Shown one piece after another: positions 27,426-35,945 of a stretch of 50,685 nt of DNA. The stretch is from Saprospiraceae bacterium. Lineage in GTDB: Bacteria > Bacteroidota > Bacteroidia > Chitinophagales > Saprospiraceae. The translations under genes were made by a program, and so were the position numbers. The notes beneath the pieces are model-generated. The model made no database searches. It was not told the origin of the DNA and saw only the letters and a list, made by a program, of their open reading frames with translations. Position 1 is the first letter of the stretch, and every line of letters starts with the position of its first letter. The stretch covers positions 1 to 50,685 of the forward strand of contig JAKVCT010000007.1 in the NCBI GenBank assembly GCA_022448995.1, written 5' to 3'.

Positions 27426-27983
27426 TTAGGCGTTTTTTTCTACAGGTAGAATATTTGTAAAAGCGTGTTCTGGAACAGCAATCCCAATAGAAACCTCAAA
27501 GCTCTCATCTCCCCATTGCTCTATATTTAGGACATGCTCTTCAGAATCATCCCAATATTCCCAAACAATAAACTCTTCAGAGTCCTCTTTGTCAATATTT
27601 CTAAAATATCCTGGATTTTCAGATTCTCGATAGAACAAAATTCCATTGATTTCTACCTGTCTTGGCGGACGTCCCAAGGTGGTGATAGCATCTGCAATTT
27701 CATCTGCTTGGTCTAGTTTGGAAAAGCGTAGTTTTTCTGTAACTGTTAGGTTTAGACCATCATCTTGCTCCACCGATAAAAACAGCTTTTCATTATCCTG
27801 ACTGATAATCATAAACTCGTAGGAGAAATTACTATTTCCCCAGTCATATTCGTACTCTTCTTTTGCTTCCCAGGTTTTATATTTGTAATCAAAAAACCAA
27901 CCTTTGCGCAAATCCTCGATTTTTATAGAAACAGGATCATAATGAGGTTCTTCTTTTTTCTTTTTTCTGAAAAATCCAAACAT
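27426..27983 (-). CDS. DUF4178-like protein
   Basis: 185 aa from the start chosen here. It begins MFGFFRKKKKEEPHYDPVSI, then has two repeats-like beta halves with KGWFFDYKYKTWEA, YEYDWGNSNFSYEFMI and LFLSVEQDDG in the first, and FYRESENPGYFRN, FIVWEYWDDSEEHVLNIEQW and FEVSIGIAV in the second, consistent with DUF4178. There is no signal peptide; the basic N-terminus may touch the membrane. The frame is open upstream to 28028, but the extra 15 residues (with SRCLGTF) do not look native and MFGFF is the usual family start. DUF4178 function is unknown. It is co-directional with the SR-rich lipoprotein gene. Confidence 0.72.
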   Translation of the reverse strand: MFGFFRKKKKEEPHYDPVSIKIEDLRKGWFFDYKYKTWEAKEEYEYDWGNSNFSYEFMIISQDNEKLFLSVEQDDGLNLTVTEKLRFSKLDQADEIADAITTLGRPPRQVEINGILFYRESENPGYFRNIDKEDSEEFIVWEYWDDSEEHVLNIEQWGDESFEVSIGIAVPEHAFTNILPVEKNA

Positions 27984-28228
27984 AGTTTTAGTTAAAAAAG
28001 TACCCAAGCACCTAGAATAATAGCTCATTATGCTTGTCTACCATGGTGTAATAATTTTGATATAGATTGATGGATCTCAATACTAATCAAGTCTATTCAC
28101 TTGATTGTCAGACAATTTAAAAATACAAAAAATAAAAGAAGTACTCTATTTTTTGGATATCTGATTTGACTTAAGAAACATTTACTAAAATACAAAAGTT
28201 TCTTTAATATCCTATCTATTTGAACATT

Positions 28229-29443
28229 TTAGATAAATACCCCGATTTTGGCTACTAATATACCAATATAATTCCCCAAAGCTAGTCCTAAAGAAGCCAC
28301 TGCCATACCTGCAGCTAAGATTTCTTTATTTTTTAATACCTGTACCATCTGCCCTATAAATGGAGGACCAAATATACTTGCCGTAAATGTGATTAGATAA
28401 GTATCTCGATCAATTCTCAAAATTATACAAAAAATCAAATGTAAAATAATAACACTGAGCAAGAAAAATATTGTTAATAAAATAAAGGAAGTACCTTGTT
28501 CTAAAATCGCTGAAAAATCCGCCATAGAACCCGCTGCAATCGCAAAGACTAATAATAAATATTGTGCAAATTCATAAACACCTTTTAGGTTTCGGACAAC
28601 TGTAAAAAAAGAAGCAACCACACCAAAAGTCGTCAATCCTAACATAACTAATGCATTATTCATTTTGCCATCTGTGGTAGGAAATAACATCCCCAAACCT
28701 ACAGATAATCCCAAGACCACAACCGCAACAAATAAGCCCATTAAAATAGGTCGAATTGATGCCCAGTTCCACTGAAAATGATAGTCCGCTTTCTTCTCCT
28801 GTTCTGCATTGGTAATCAACTTACTATCTGTATCTTCTTCTTTTTGTGTAGATTTAAATTTGGGTAAGAACCATCCAAAGACAATTGGTGCAAATGAGGT
28901 TAAAAATAAGAAATAGATTCCTGTAGCAAACATATCTGTTGCATTGAGCACGGGAAATAAATTATTGGAAGGATCCAAAGTAGCCCCAATAGCAGCCATG
29001 TTTGGGGTACCTCCTATGAAGGTAGCAGATAGCATTCCCACAGATACTGCAGCATCCTTTCCTAAATGTGCATCCGTATTGAAGAAATAAATCATCACCA
29101 TTGCCATCAGTAAGACACTCAAAGCACAGAGCCCAAAGGATAAAGTAATCTTACCGGTATACTTTAACCAGTCTAGCATGCTACATGTCATTAACAACAT
29201 GGGGATTGCGAAAACAACAGACATTTCTGAGGTTAACTTAGAAAGTTCTTCAATATGCTCTAGAGTTGTTTCGTCTGTAATGTAAAGTGCTTTAGTATTG
29301 GCAAATACAATTCCCACAAAGTAACATACAATTACTCCACCCAAGATTTTCTCAATGTGGAGTGCTTTGCTCAATTTCACTAAATAGTAAGGTAAGATTA
29401 AAAATAGAGTAACTTGTATAATTGCAATAATGATAGGATTCAT
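28229..29443 (-). CDS. DUF819 family multi-pass membrane protein
   Basis: 404 aa with about ten transmembrane helices. The family signature GGTPNMAAIGATL is at about 143-156, followed by an LNATDMFATGIYF helix and a second half ending GPPFIGQMVQVL and ASLGLALGNYIGILVAK. DUF819 (YjcL-type) proteins are predicted integral membrane transporters with an inverted-repeat look, and the substrate is unknown. A hydrophilic loop at about 195-222 carries Lys/Glu/Asp residues. The upstream gap (29444-29663) contains no clear ORF. No neighbour hints at a substrate. Confidence 0.85.
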   Translation of the reverse strand: MNPIIIAIIQVTLFLILPYYLVKLSKALHIEKILGGVIVCYFVGIVFANTKALYITDETTLEHIEELSKLTSEMSVVFAIPMLLMTCSMLDWLKYTGKITLSFGLCALSVLLMAMVMIYFFNTDAHLGKDAAVSVGMLSATFIGGTPNMAAIGATLDPSNNLFPVLNATDMFATGIYFLFLTSFAPIVFGWFLPKFKSTQKEEDTDSKLITNAEQEKKADYHFQWNWASIRPILMGLFVAVVVLGLSVGLGMLFPTTDGKMNNALVMLGLTTFGVVASFFTVVRNLKGVYEFAQYLLLVFAIAAGSMADFSAILEQGTSFILLTIFFLLSVIILHLIFCIILRIDRDTYLITFTASIFGPPFIGQMVQVLKNKEILAAGMAVASLGLALGNYIGILVAKIGVFI

Positions 29444-29663
29444 AGAGTATGGTATTTGAATAATTTTGATAGAGTACTTGAATTCTTCCTGCTGTAGCTA
29501 ATCTTCAATCAGCTTTGCTTCCAAGTCTGTTCAGAGCCTATAGGTTTTGCCTTGAAATCCACTAGTAACAACCTTTACTGTGGTGAATTGGAGTGAAGAC
29601 ATTTTAAATTAAATAAACATTCAAACAATTATACGACAAATAAATGGAATAATCACCATTGAG

Positions 29664-31118
29664 CTACCATTTTTTTAATTTATGTTTGATTTTTTTGATT
29701 ATTTCTTTTTCATCTTCTGTTGGGTACTCAGGTAAAAATTTGACAGATTGTTGATAGCAATCTTTAGCTTGTGCATACTCCTTTTGTTTCTCATGATAAT
29801 AACCTAGACCTTCCCAGGCCACCCAAGATTCAGGATATTCTATTGTATTCTTAGAATAAGCCCATTTAGCATAATCTTTTAGGTTTAGGGATAAAAACTT
29901 GAGTCCTAATCGATTCAGCCCAGCAGGATGATATCGACAAGGACTGTTGGGTTGTTTCTTATATTCATCATAATATTGTTTTGCCTTATCGATTCCATAT
30001 TTTTTGTATAAACTAAAAAGTTGAATATCTATAGGCATCTTAATTTTATCAGGTGCAATATAATGCAAAACCCCAAAGCCTAACTGCCAAATATTTCTCC
30101 ATCTATTTCGATTGCACAAAATCACTACAGTCAGCTCCAACTCTGGTACACGCACTACCACATTCGTGAACCCAATGGTTCCTCCCCTGTGCCAAAGCAC
30201 CTTTGTATTACCATCATAGCTAATATACCAGCCCATACCATACTCCCTTTTGGGTAAAAAGTTCTTGGCCCCATCCCAAGTTCTAAAAGCTGCATCTTGC
30301 TTCCCTTTGGGCAATAATGTATAGTTTGCTAAAGCTGCATCCCATTTGACATAATCCTCTACAGACATATAGATACCACCATCTCCCCAAATACCACTCA
30401 ACCGACTCTGATCGGTAGTTACAAAACCTCCACTAGAAGTTCGGCTGGTTCCATAAGCTCTGTATTGGAGAAGATCGCCTTTTCTGAAAGCAATTGCACC
30501 TTCCATGTTTAGAGGTTCAAAAATATGGTTGTGTACAAAATCGCGAAAGGATTCCCCTGATACCTTTCTTACAATTTCTGCTAAAATAGCATAGCCCGAA
30601 TTACTGTATTTGTAACGCGTTCCTGGCTCAAAATGTGTTGCTGTACACTTCTTAAGCATATTGTAAACATCCTGATCTGTTAGCTGAGCACTCCCTTTAG
30701 GTTTTGGTAATTTTTCGTAATCCTTCAATCCGGAAGTATGTTGTAATAGATGTAGCAGCTTAATTTTTTTACCATAACTTGGAAAATCTGGAAAAATATC
30801 ACACAAGTTTTGTTCAAAACTAAGCTTTCCCTTGTCTTCTAATAACAGTATACACATTGCTGTAAATTGCTTAGTTACCGAGGCTAGACGATATTGTGTT
30901 TTAGCTTGGCTTGGGGTTCCATTACTTAGATTGGCAACTCCATAAGATTTCTGAAAAAGTATCTTTTCTTTTTGAATAACTAATATATTAGCCCCAGACT
31001 GTTTAGGGTTAGTAAACTCTGAAAATAAGAAATCTATTTTGGATTCTAAGTCTTGAGTCTGAGCAGAGAGACCTTGAATAAGATTGATACTGAGGAATAA
31101 AATGATAAATATTCGCAT
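29664..31118 (-). CDS. Serine hydrolase (class C beta-lactamase family) with C-terminal TPR-like region
   Basis: 484 aa, exported (signal peptide 1-20, ending LSAQ). The beta-lactamase/D-Ala-D-Ala-peptidase-like domain spans about 22-345: catalytic SVTK (80-83), HTSGL (127-131), YSN (171-173) and HRGG (310-313), which replaces KTG. This class includes esterases, D-aminopeptidases and PBP4*-like enzymes, so antibiotic hydrolysis should not be assumed. Residues about 350-484 are helical with a TPR-like ESWVAWEGLGYYHEKQKEYA segment. Such TPR extensions are common in Bacteroidota homologues. Monocistronic by context; it is divergent from the small gene at 31349. Confidence 0.85.
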   Translation of the reverse strand: MRIFIILFLSINLIQGLSAQTQDLESKIDFLFSEFTNPKQSGANILVIQKEKILFQKSYGVANLSNGTPSQAKTQYRLASVTKQFTAMCILLLEDKGKLSFEQNLCDIFPDFPSYGKKIKLLHLLQHTSGLKDYEKLPKPKGSAQLTDQDVYNMLKKCTATHFEPGTRYKYSNSGYAILAEIVRKVSGESFRDFVHNHIFEPLNMEGAIAFRKGDLLQYRAYGTSRTSSGGFVTTDQSRLSGIWGDGGIYMSVEDYVKWDAALANYTLLPKGKQDAAFRTWDGAKNFLPKREYGMGWYISYDGNTKVLWHRGGTIGFTNVVVRVPELELTVVILCNRNRWRNIWQLGFGVLHYIAPDKIKMPIDIQLFSLYKKYGIDKAKQYYDEYKKQPNSPCRYHPAGLNRLGLKFLSLNLKDYAKWAYSKNTIEYPESWVAWEGLGYYHEKQKEYAQAKDCYQQSVKFLPEYPTEDEKEIIKKIKHKLKKW

Positions 31119-31348
31119 GCTTTTTGCTTAGTTTATAGGAATAAGGGTTATCTACCTAAGCCTAATCGCTTTCACAACACAAGAAGTCCCTTACGCTCAA
31201 AGGCGATTTTCACTTATTAAAATCTAGACTAAAGATAGTACAAATAAGGTAAAAAGTACCCCTAGAGGTAGACTTTGAGCTATTATTACCCACCCCTAAA
31301 AGGCTCAATGGAGCTATTATTATTTCACAAACTACAGTAAAACTACTT

Positions 31349-31801
31349 ATGAAAAAACTATTCTGTATCTCAATCTTATACTTGACATTTATAACTATTG
31401 GCACTGCACAACAAACTACTCTATACAATCAAACGAATCATTCAATTGCCTATATTGATTACGAAGAGGAAGCCACTATCTTTTTGTGGGATGGAACACC
31501 TGTTGCCTTCTTAAATGAAGATGATGACTACTTACAAATCATCGGTTTCAATGGAAAGTTATTAGGTTGGTATAAGGATGGGCATGTCTATGATAAGGCC
31601 GGTAAAGTTGTAGGCTCTCGCCACAAAAGAAGAATCAGCGGAATAACTCCACGTGCGGGCATGAAGAGAATGCAAAGAATAACTCCGATTCGTCCTATTG
31701 TTCCAATTTCACCAATTGTCAAACCTAGATTTCAGGATGATCGAGAAGATAACTGGAGCTTAATGCCATTGGATGAGTTCTTGGAAAATGGGGAGCGATA
31801 A
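31349..31801 (+). CDS. Small secreted protein with four short beta repeats (4-fold beta-flower-like)
   Basis: 150 aa with a signal peptide (1-20, ending GTAQ). The middle shows four similar units: LYNQTNHSIAYID, IFLWDGTPVAFLN, IIGFNGKLLGWYK and VYDKAGKVVGSRH. This pattern fits the small Bacteroidota fold described as a 4-fold beta flower. The remaining ~55 residues are basic and proline-rich (RITPIRPIVPISPIVKP), followed by an acidic end. Ligand and role are unknown. It is divergent from the serine hydrolase gene, and downstream is the 194-bp palindromic element. Confidence 0.7.
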   Translation: MKKLFCISILYLTFITIGTAQQTTLYNQTNHSIAYIDYEEEATIFLWDGTPVAFLNEDDDYLQIIGFNGKLLGWYKDGHVYDKAGKVVGSRHKRRISGITPRAGMKRMQRITPIRPIVPISPIVKPRFQDDREDNWSLMPLDEFLENGER

Positions 31802-31807
31802 GATAGA

Positions 31808-32001
31808 GCGTGGTATTATTAACTATAGAATAGCTTGTGGCTTTTTAGCAAGCACAGAAGTGATTAGCCAAAATCAACGGTGCTTGACAACGCACCTTTT
31901 ATTAGATTCACTCCCTTAAAAAGCCACAGAGCTTTTCAATAATTAACTAGCAATTAATCATTAGAAAAAACTATAAAGCTATTACTACATAAATACCACG
32001 C
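31808..32001. mobile_element. 194-bp nested palindromic, MITE-like element
   Basis: The ends are inverted copies: GCGTGGTATT at 31808-31817 and AATACCACGC at 31992-32001, extending as imperfect ~29-bp terminal inverted repeats that both include AAGCTATT. Inside, AGCTTGTGGCTTTTTA (31832-31847) pairs with TAAAAAGCCACAGAGCT (31917-31933). It lies between convergent genes and encodes no protein. No obvious target-site duplication was found, so a large bidirectional terminator is the alternative. Confidence 0.5.
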
Positions 32002-32018
32002 CATACACTTTATTTTAA

Positions 32019-35000
32019 TTACTCTTGCATCTCCCAAACCCAAGCTCCATTCATATCCAAATAGCCAATAGCATCACCACGTTCTACTCGGAAAAGTCCC
32101 TCTCCTACAAAAGAAACATATTCATAATCCGCAGGAATAATCACTTCACCCTTGGTAGTAGCAACTCCACGCAAACTATTTATCAAGACGCGCGCTGCTC
32201 CATTTTCGTAAGGATCAATTCTATTATACTTAGGTGTCAGAATAATCATTCCTTTATTGTTGACGATCCCCCATTTCCCCTTGGTTTGTACTGGTGCTAC
32301 GCCATTGTTGAAGGCATAAGCTTTTTCAAAGCTAGTAGTACTGTGTCGCTTGAGATCCTCATGTAGAAAATAAAATTTTTGGTAGCCTTTTTTTACTAAG
32401 GCTAGCCCTTCAGATAATGTCATTATCCGATTGATTTTAGGTGCTACAACATAATCACCATTAACATCAATAATTCCAGATTCATTGTAACGGTTATAAA
32501 CTACAGCCCGTCCTTTTTTAAAGTTCTGAGCCCTGAAATATTGAGGTTTTACGATCACTTGTCCAAGTGTATCTAAATACCCATATTTACCTTTATCTAC
32601 AAATAAGGCACGTCCACTATTAAAATCACCCAGTTGTTTGTATTTTAGTTTACCAATCAATTTACCTTCCTCATTAATAAAACCGTACTTTGCATTTTTT
32701 TTGAAGAATAAGAAACGAGTTCCAGGTTGATTCTTCCGTACAACAGCTACACCATTATTAAATTCTCGGATCTGAGCATACGAACCTTTAGTTACTTGCT
32801 TACCTTCTCGATCAAGTAAAACATGTTTCTTACCTTTTTTCATTTTAATCAGACCATCAGGCGTGAAATCACCAACCATACGATATTTCTCCTTTGGTTT
32901 GGTAATCCAAGTACCTTCTCGATCAATGATAGTTACTCCTTTATGTGTTACATCTACACAGGCTAGACCTTCATGGAAATCACTCATTTTAGAATAATTA
33001 CCTTCAATCTCAAAAACACCTTGTTGATTGATATAACCTTTGGTCTTTTTTCTAGATTTAGCCCAAGCCAAACCTTCATGAAAATCACCTAATCTAGAGA
33101 ATTCAGCCTTGATTGCTTCATTACCTTGTTTATCTACAAATCCCCAACGTCCCTTGATCATAACAGCTGCCAAACCTTCATGAAAATCATGCACACTACG
33201 ATAAATACAAGGAATTATTTCTTTGCCTTCCATATTCACAAATCCCCATTTTCCATTGCGACGCACTGCAATCATTCCATCCTCAAAACGACGGACCCGC
33301 TCATAGCGCATGGGTACAATCTGATTAGCCATAGAATCAATACAACCATATTTACGATTCTGGTTTGAAATCATCAATAAATTTTTTTCTGCCCCCTTCA
33401 AATAATCGACATTGCTATAGACAATATCTAGCTGTATGCTATTATCTTCATCAATCATTCCCCATTTGCCATTCTTTTTGACAATAACAGTTCCATCGTG
33501 AAAATTTTCAACAAATTCATATTCAGGTTTGATAATAATGTTTCCATTAGCATCCAAATATCCCCATTTCGCATCCTTGATTTCGATAACACCTCGATTC
33601 ATGAGCTCTTGTTCAAAGATAGGATTATTGAGCTCAAGAAAAGTGTAACCACAACGCCAAGAGTCCATGTAAGAACGAATATCTCCTAAATGTCGATATA
33701 CTTCTCCTGTAGTATTGGCCTTAAATTCTCCTTTTTGACAAAAACGTGCTTTGCCTTCCTCAAATTCGCCAATAAATCGATACCCTCTAGCGATAATCCT
33801 TCCTTGCCGATTGATTAAGCCATGTGCTCCACCTATGAAAATACAACGTGCAACAGGAAGATCCTTCTCCGTAAAATCTGTCATTCGAATATCTAAAAGT
33901 TCCATTTTGGTAATGGGTAGTCCTCTCTTATTACTCACAAGACCAAAGACTTTGGAGATGGTAAAGCTTACAAAATCATAGCTATATTCTCCACCTAATT
34001 TATATTTAGAAGAACCTACAATCGTAAACTCTACATCATTTCTAATATCTATACTAGAATATTTAGGAGAGATCACAAACGTTTTAGTATTTCTGTTTCG
34101 TACTCCCCATCGTTGAGTTCCTGCGTTATAAAACCAATATAAAGAATCGTTGATCTCAACAGTAGAGCCACCTCTAGATGGTGCCGAAGCTCCAAGCCTA
34201 CCAGAGAATCTACTGGAAGTATTGGATGGTCTAGAAGTCCCTAGAATCTTAATCTTTTTAAAATTTCTATAGTTTTCTTCAGAGGTCAGATTTCCCTCTT
34301 CATCAAAGGCAAAAATCAAAAGTCCCTTACTTTCGCTCTCGATCCGTATCATATTATTGGCCAAAGGCAAACTATTGTAAATCAGATCCAAAACAAGCTT
34401 TCCTTTTTGATTGATCACTCCCCTTCTATTATTTTTACTCACAACAGCCACTGTTCGCTTTAGAGCACCTATATAATCATATACAAACGGGATAATAGTA
34501 TCTCTCGCAAAAGAAATAACCCCCCATTTTTCATCTATGTTCAAGCGACAGGTACCTTCTCCAAAAGGCAATATATCACTGTATTTCACCTCATAAATAT
34601 AGTCTCCATTGTAATCAATCATTCCACACTGTCCTCCAATATTGACGATAATAGCACTGTCTGAGTAATGAACAGCTCTGTCATATTCGGAAAGAATAAC
34701 CCGCTTGGCAGGTACAGCAAAAAGATGTTTCTCTTTTCTTTTGACAAACTCAAGAAAGTTATTCCCAAAATCTTTATAAGAATCCCATTGAGGTGCTGTA
34801 ATTGTATCTCCGTTTGGATAAAAGGCACCCCATTTATATTTCTCTCTAACAAAAATAATCTTATCAACAAAGCGGATTTCTTTATATATAGGTTCCAATA
34901 TCTTCTGTCCGTCTATGTTATATAACCCCATCTTATAATTTGTATCCCAAGTCTTAATATAGAATTCATCTACTTCGTAGCTCTCATAAATAGCATCAAT

Positions 35001-35441
35001 CAAAATGCCTTTTTTAATATGAGCCAGTCCTCTTCCTGTTGCGCGTTCAAAGCTGATATAGCCATTACCTTCTACTTTCACACTACCTGACAAATTTCTA
35101 ATATAGACCTTATTCTCATCAGAGATTATTTTCCAACCTTCTGCATCTTTGACAGAGAGGAGTGTGTCATTCAGGATCTCTAATAAATCATATTGGCAAG
35201 GAATGACTTCTTGAGCATTGGTATCAAGAATTCCTAATCGTCCATCTTTTTGAGCAATTGCCCAACCGTTTTGATTAAACGAAGAAATACTTTCGTAAAT
35301 AGGCTCCATGATTAGTTTCCCTGTTTGATTGATCAACCCCCATTTCTTATTTTTCTTTATAGGAAAAAATGATTGTTGAGCATTCAAAGCAGGCAAGACT
35401 AATAAAATACCTAGCTGGATAATTAATATTCGCAAAAACAT
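32019..35441 (-). CDS. Large secreted WG-repeat protein
   Basis: 1140 aa from Met 35441 (MFLRILIIQLGILLVLPALN), which gives a proper signal peptide ending in NAQ. The frame is open to 35552, but those 37 extra residues are atypical. The rest is about 25 WG repeats (KWGLINQTG, KWGFVNMEG, KWGYLDANG, KYGFINEEG, KWGIVNNKG and variants), each about 40 residues with a following ...F.eGlA.V segment. WG repeats form beta-structured, probably solenoid or propeller-like surface proteins; the role is not established. The repeats are diverged, so this is an old expansion rather than recent slippage. A non-repeat stretch with Ser/Arg-rich text (about 440-470) interrupts the array. Confidence 0.88.
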   Translation of the reverse strand: MFLRILIIQLGILLVLPALNAQQSFFPIKKNKKWGLINQTGKLIMEPIYESISSFNQNGWAIAQKDGRLGILDTNAQEVIPCQYDLLEILNDTLLSVKDAEGWKIISDENKVYIRNLSGSVKVEGNGYISFERATGRGLAHIKKGILIDAIYESYEVDEFYIKTWDTNYKMGLYNIDGQKILEPIYKEIRFVDKIIFVREKYKWGAFYPNGDTITAPQWDSYKDFGNNFLEFVKRKEKHLFAVPAKRVILSEYDRAVHYSDSAIIVNIGGQCGMIDYNGDYIYEVKYSDILPFGEGTCRLNIDEKWGVISFARDTIIPFVYDYIGALKRTVAVVSKNNRRGVINQKGKLVLDLIYNSLPLANNMIRIESESKGLLIFAFDEEGNLTSEENYRNFKKIKILGTSRPSNTSSRFSGRLGASAPSRGGSTVEINDSLYWFYNAGTQRWGVRNRNTKTFVISPKYSSIDIRNDVEFTIVGSSKYKLGGEYSYDFVSFTISKVFGLVSNKRGLPITKMELLDIRMTDFTEKDLPVARCIFIGGAHGLINRQGRIIARGYRFIGEFEEGKARFCQKGEFKANTTGEVYRHLGDIRSYMDSWRCGYTFLELNNPIFEQELMNRGVIEIKDAKWGYLDANGNIIIKPEYEFVENFHDGTVIVKKNGKWGMIDEDNSIQLDIVYSNVDYLKGAEKNLLMISNQNRKYGCIDSMANQIVPMRYERVRRFEDGMIAVRRNGKWGFVNMEGKEIIPCIYRSVHDFHEGLAAVMIKGRWGFVDKQGNEAIKAEFSRLGDFHEGLAWAKSRKKTKGYINQQGVFEIEGNYSKMSDFHEGLACVDVTHKGVTIIDREGTWITKPKEKYRMVGDFTPDGLIKMKKGKKHVLLDREGKQVTKGSYAQIREFNNGVAVVRKNQPGTRFLFFKKNAKYGFINEEGKLIGKLKYKQLGDFNSGRALFVDKGKYGYLDTLGQVIVKPQYFRAQNFKKGRAVVYNRYNESGIIDVNGDYVVAPKINRIMTLSEGLALVKKGYQKFYFLHEDLKRHSTTSFEKAYAFNNGVAPVQTKGKWGIVNNKGMIILTPKYNRIDPYENGAARVLINSLRGVATTKGEVIIPADYEYVSFVGEGLFRVERGDAIGYLDMNGAWVWEMQE

Positions 35442-35945
35442 AAGGTAATAATTAAAAGCAATGTTTGGAGTAAGTAGGTGGACATAATTAAATTCGACCT
35501 CTAACAATAAGTAGTAGGTTTTTAGTTTCACTGGGTGCTTCGTGCTTAGCAAAGCTACCCATGGAAGGCTCTGTAGAACAAAAATTGAAACTCAAAACCT
35601 ACGAACTATCACCTCTAAGGTATACAATTATAATTCTAATGAACTACCTAAAATGAATATTCATTAATATTTTGTGTCATTTATTCTCGTTAATAGTCCG
35701 CGATTTTCAATACTTTTTTTGATAAAAAAGGAGGAAAATCTCAGCGACTATCCTCCTCATATCACCTATTATAAGAAAGCTATTCAAAAAATTGAATAAA
35801 TCATTTATGTCTATTTTATATCCTTTAACCGTTCGTCAGACTGTAAGATTTTATATTTATACTTTTTTTTAATCAACTCCAAAGAGTTAAGTAATGAACA
35901 CAACTAGCTAAACTTCTAGAACTACTTGTGAGTAGTTTTACTTAC
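35442..35945. other. Intergenic region with terminator and a repeat fragment
   Basis: 504 bp between the end of the 35946 lipoprotein gene and the WG gene start. It holds a CTTCG/GGCTCTGTAG repeat-like fragment (about 35538-35578) and the AGGAGGA hairpin (35729-35757). The remainder is AT-rich without a clear ORF. The promoter for the WG gene should be within about 150 bp above 35441. Confidence 0.45.
35724..35757 (-). terminator. Rho-independent terminator (minus strand)
   Basis: On the minus strand AGGAGGA (35757-35751) pairs with TCCTCCT (35735-35729), followed directly by TTTTTT. It lies about 190 bp after the stop of the 35946 lipoprotein gene, so that transcript has a long 3' end or this hairpin belongs to a lost gene. 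Confidence 0.65.

Noticed and set aside
27984..28028. 15-residue upstream extension of the DUF4178-like protein
   Set aside because: Family members start at MFGFF with a basic stretch; the extension has no such match.
29664..31118. Antibiotic-resistance beta-lactamase
   Set aside because: SVTK/YSN/HRGG motifs place it in the broad serine-hydrolase class; KTG is replaced by HRGG, and many members are esterases or peptidases.
35442..35552. 37-residue N-terminal extension of the WG-repeat protein
   Set aside because: The downstream Met 35441 directly begins a normal signal peptide ending in AQ; the extension would bury it.
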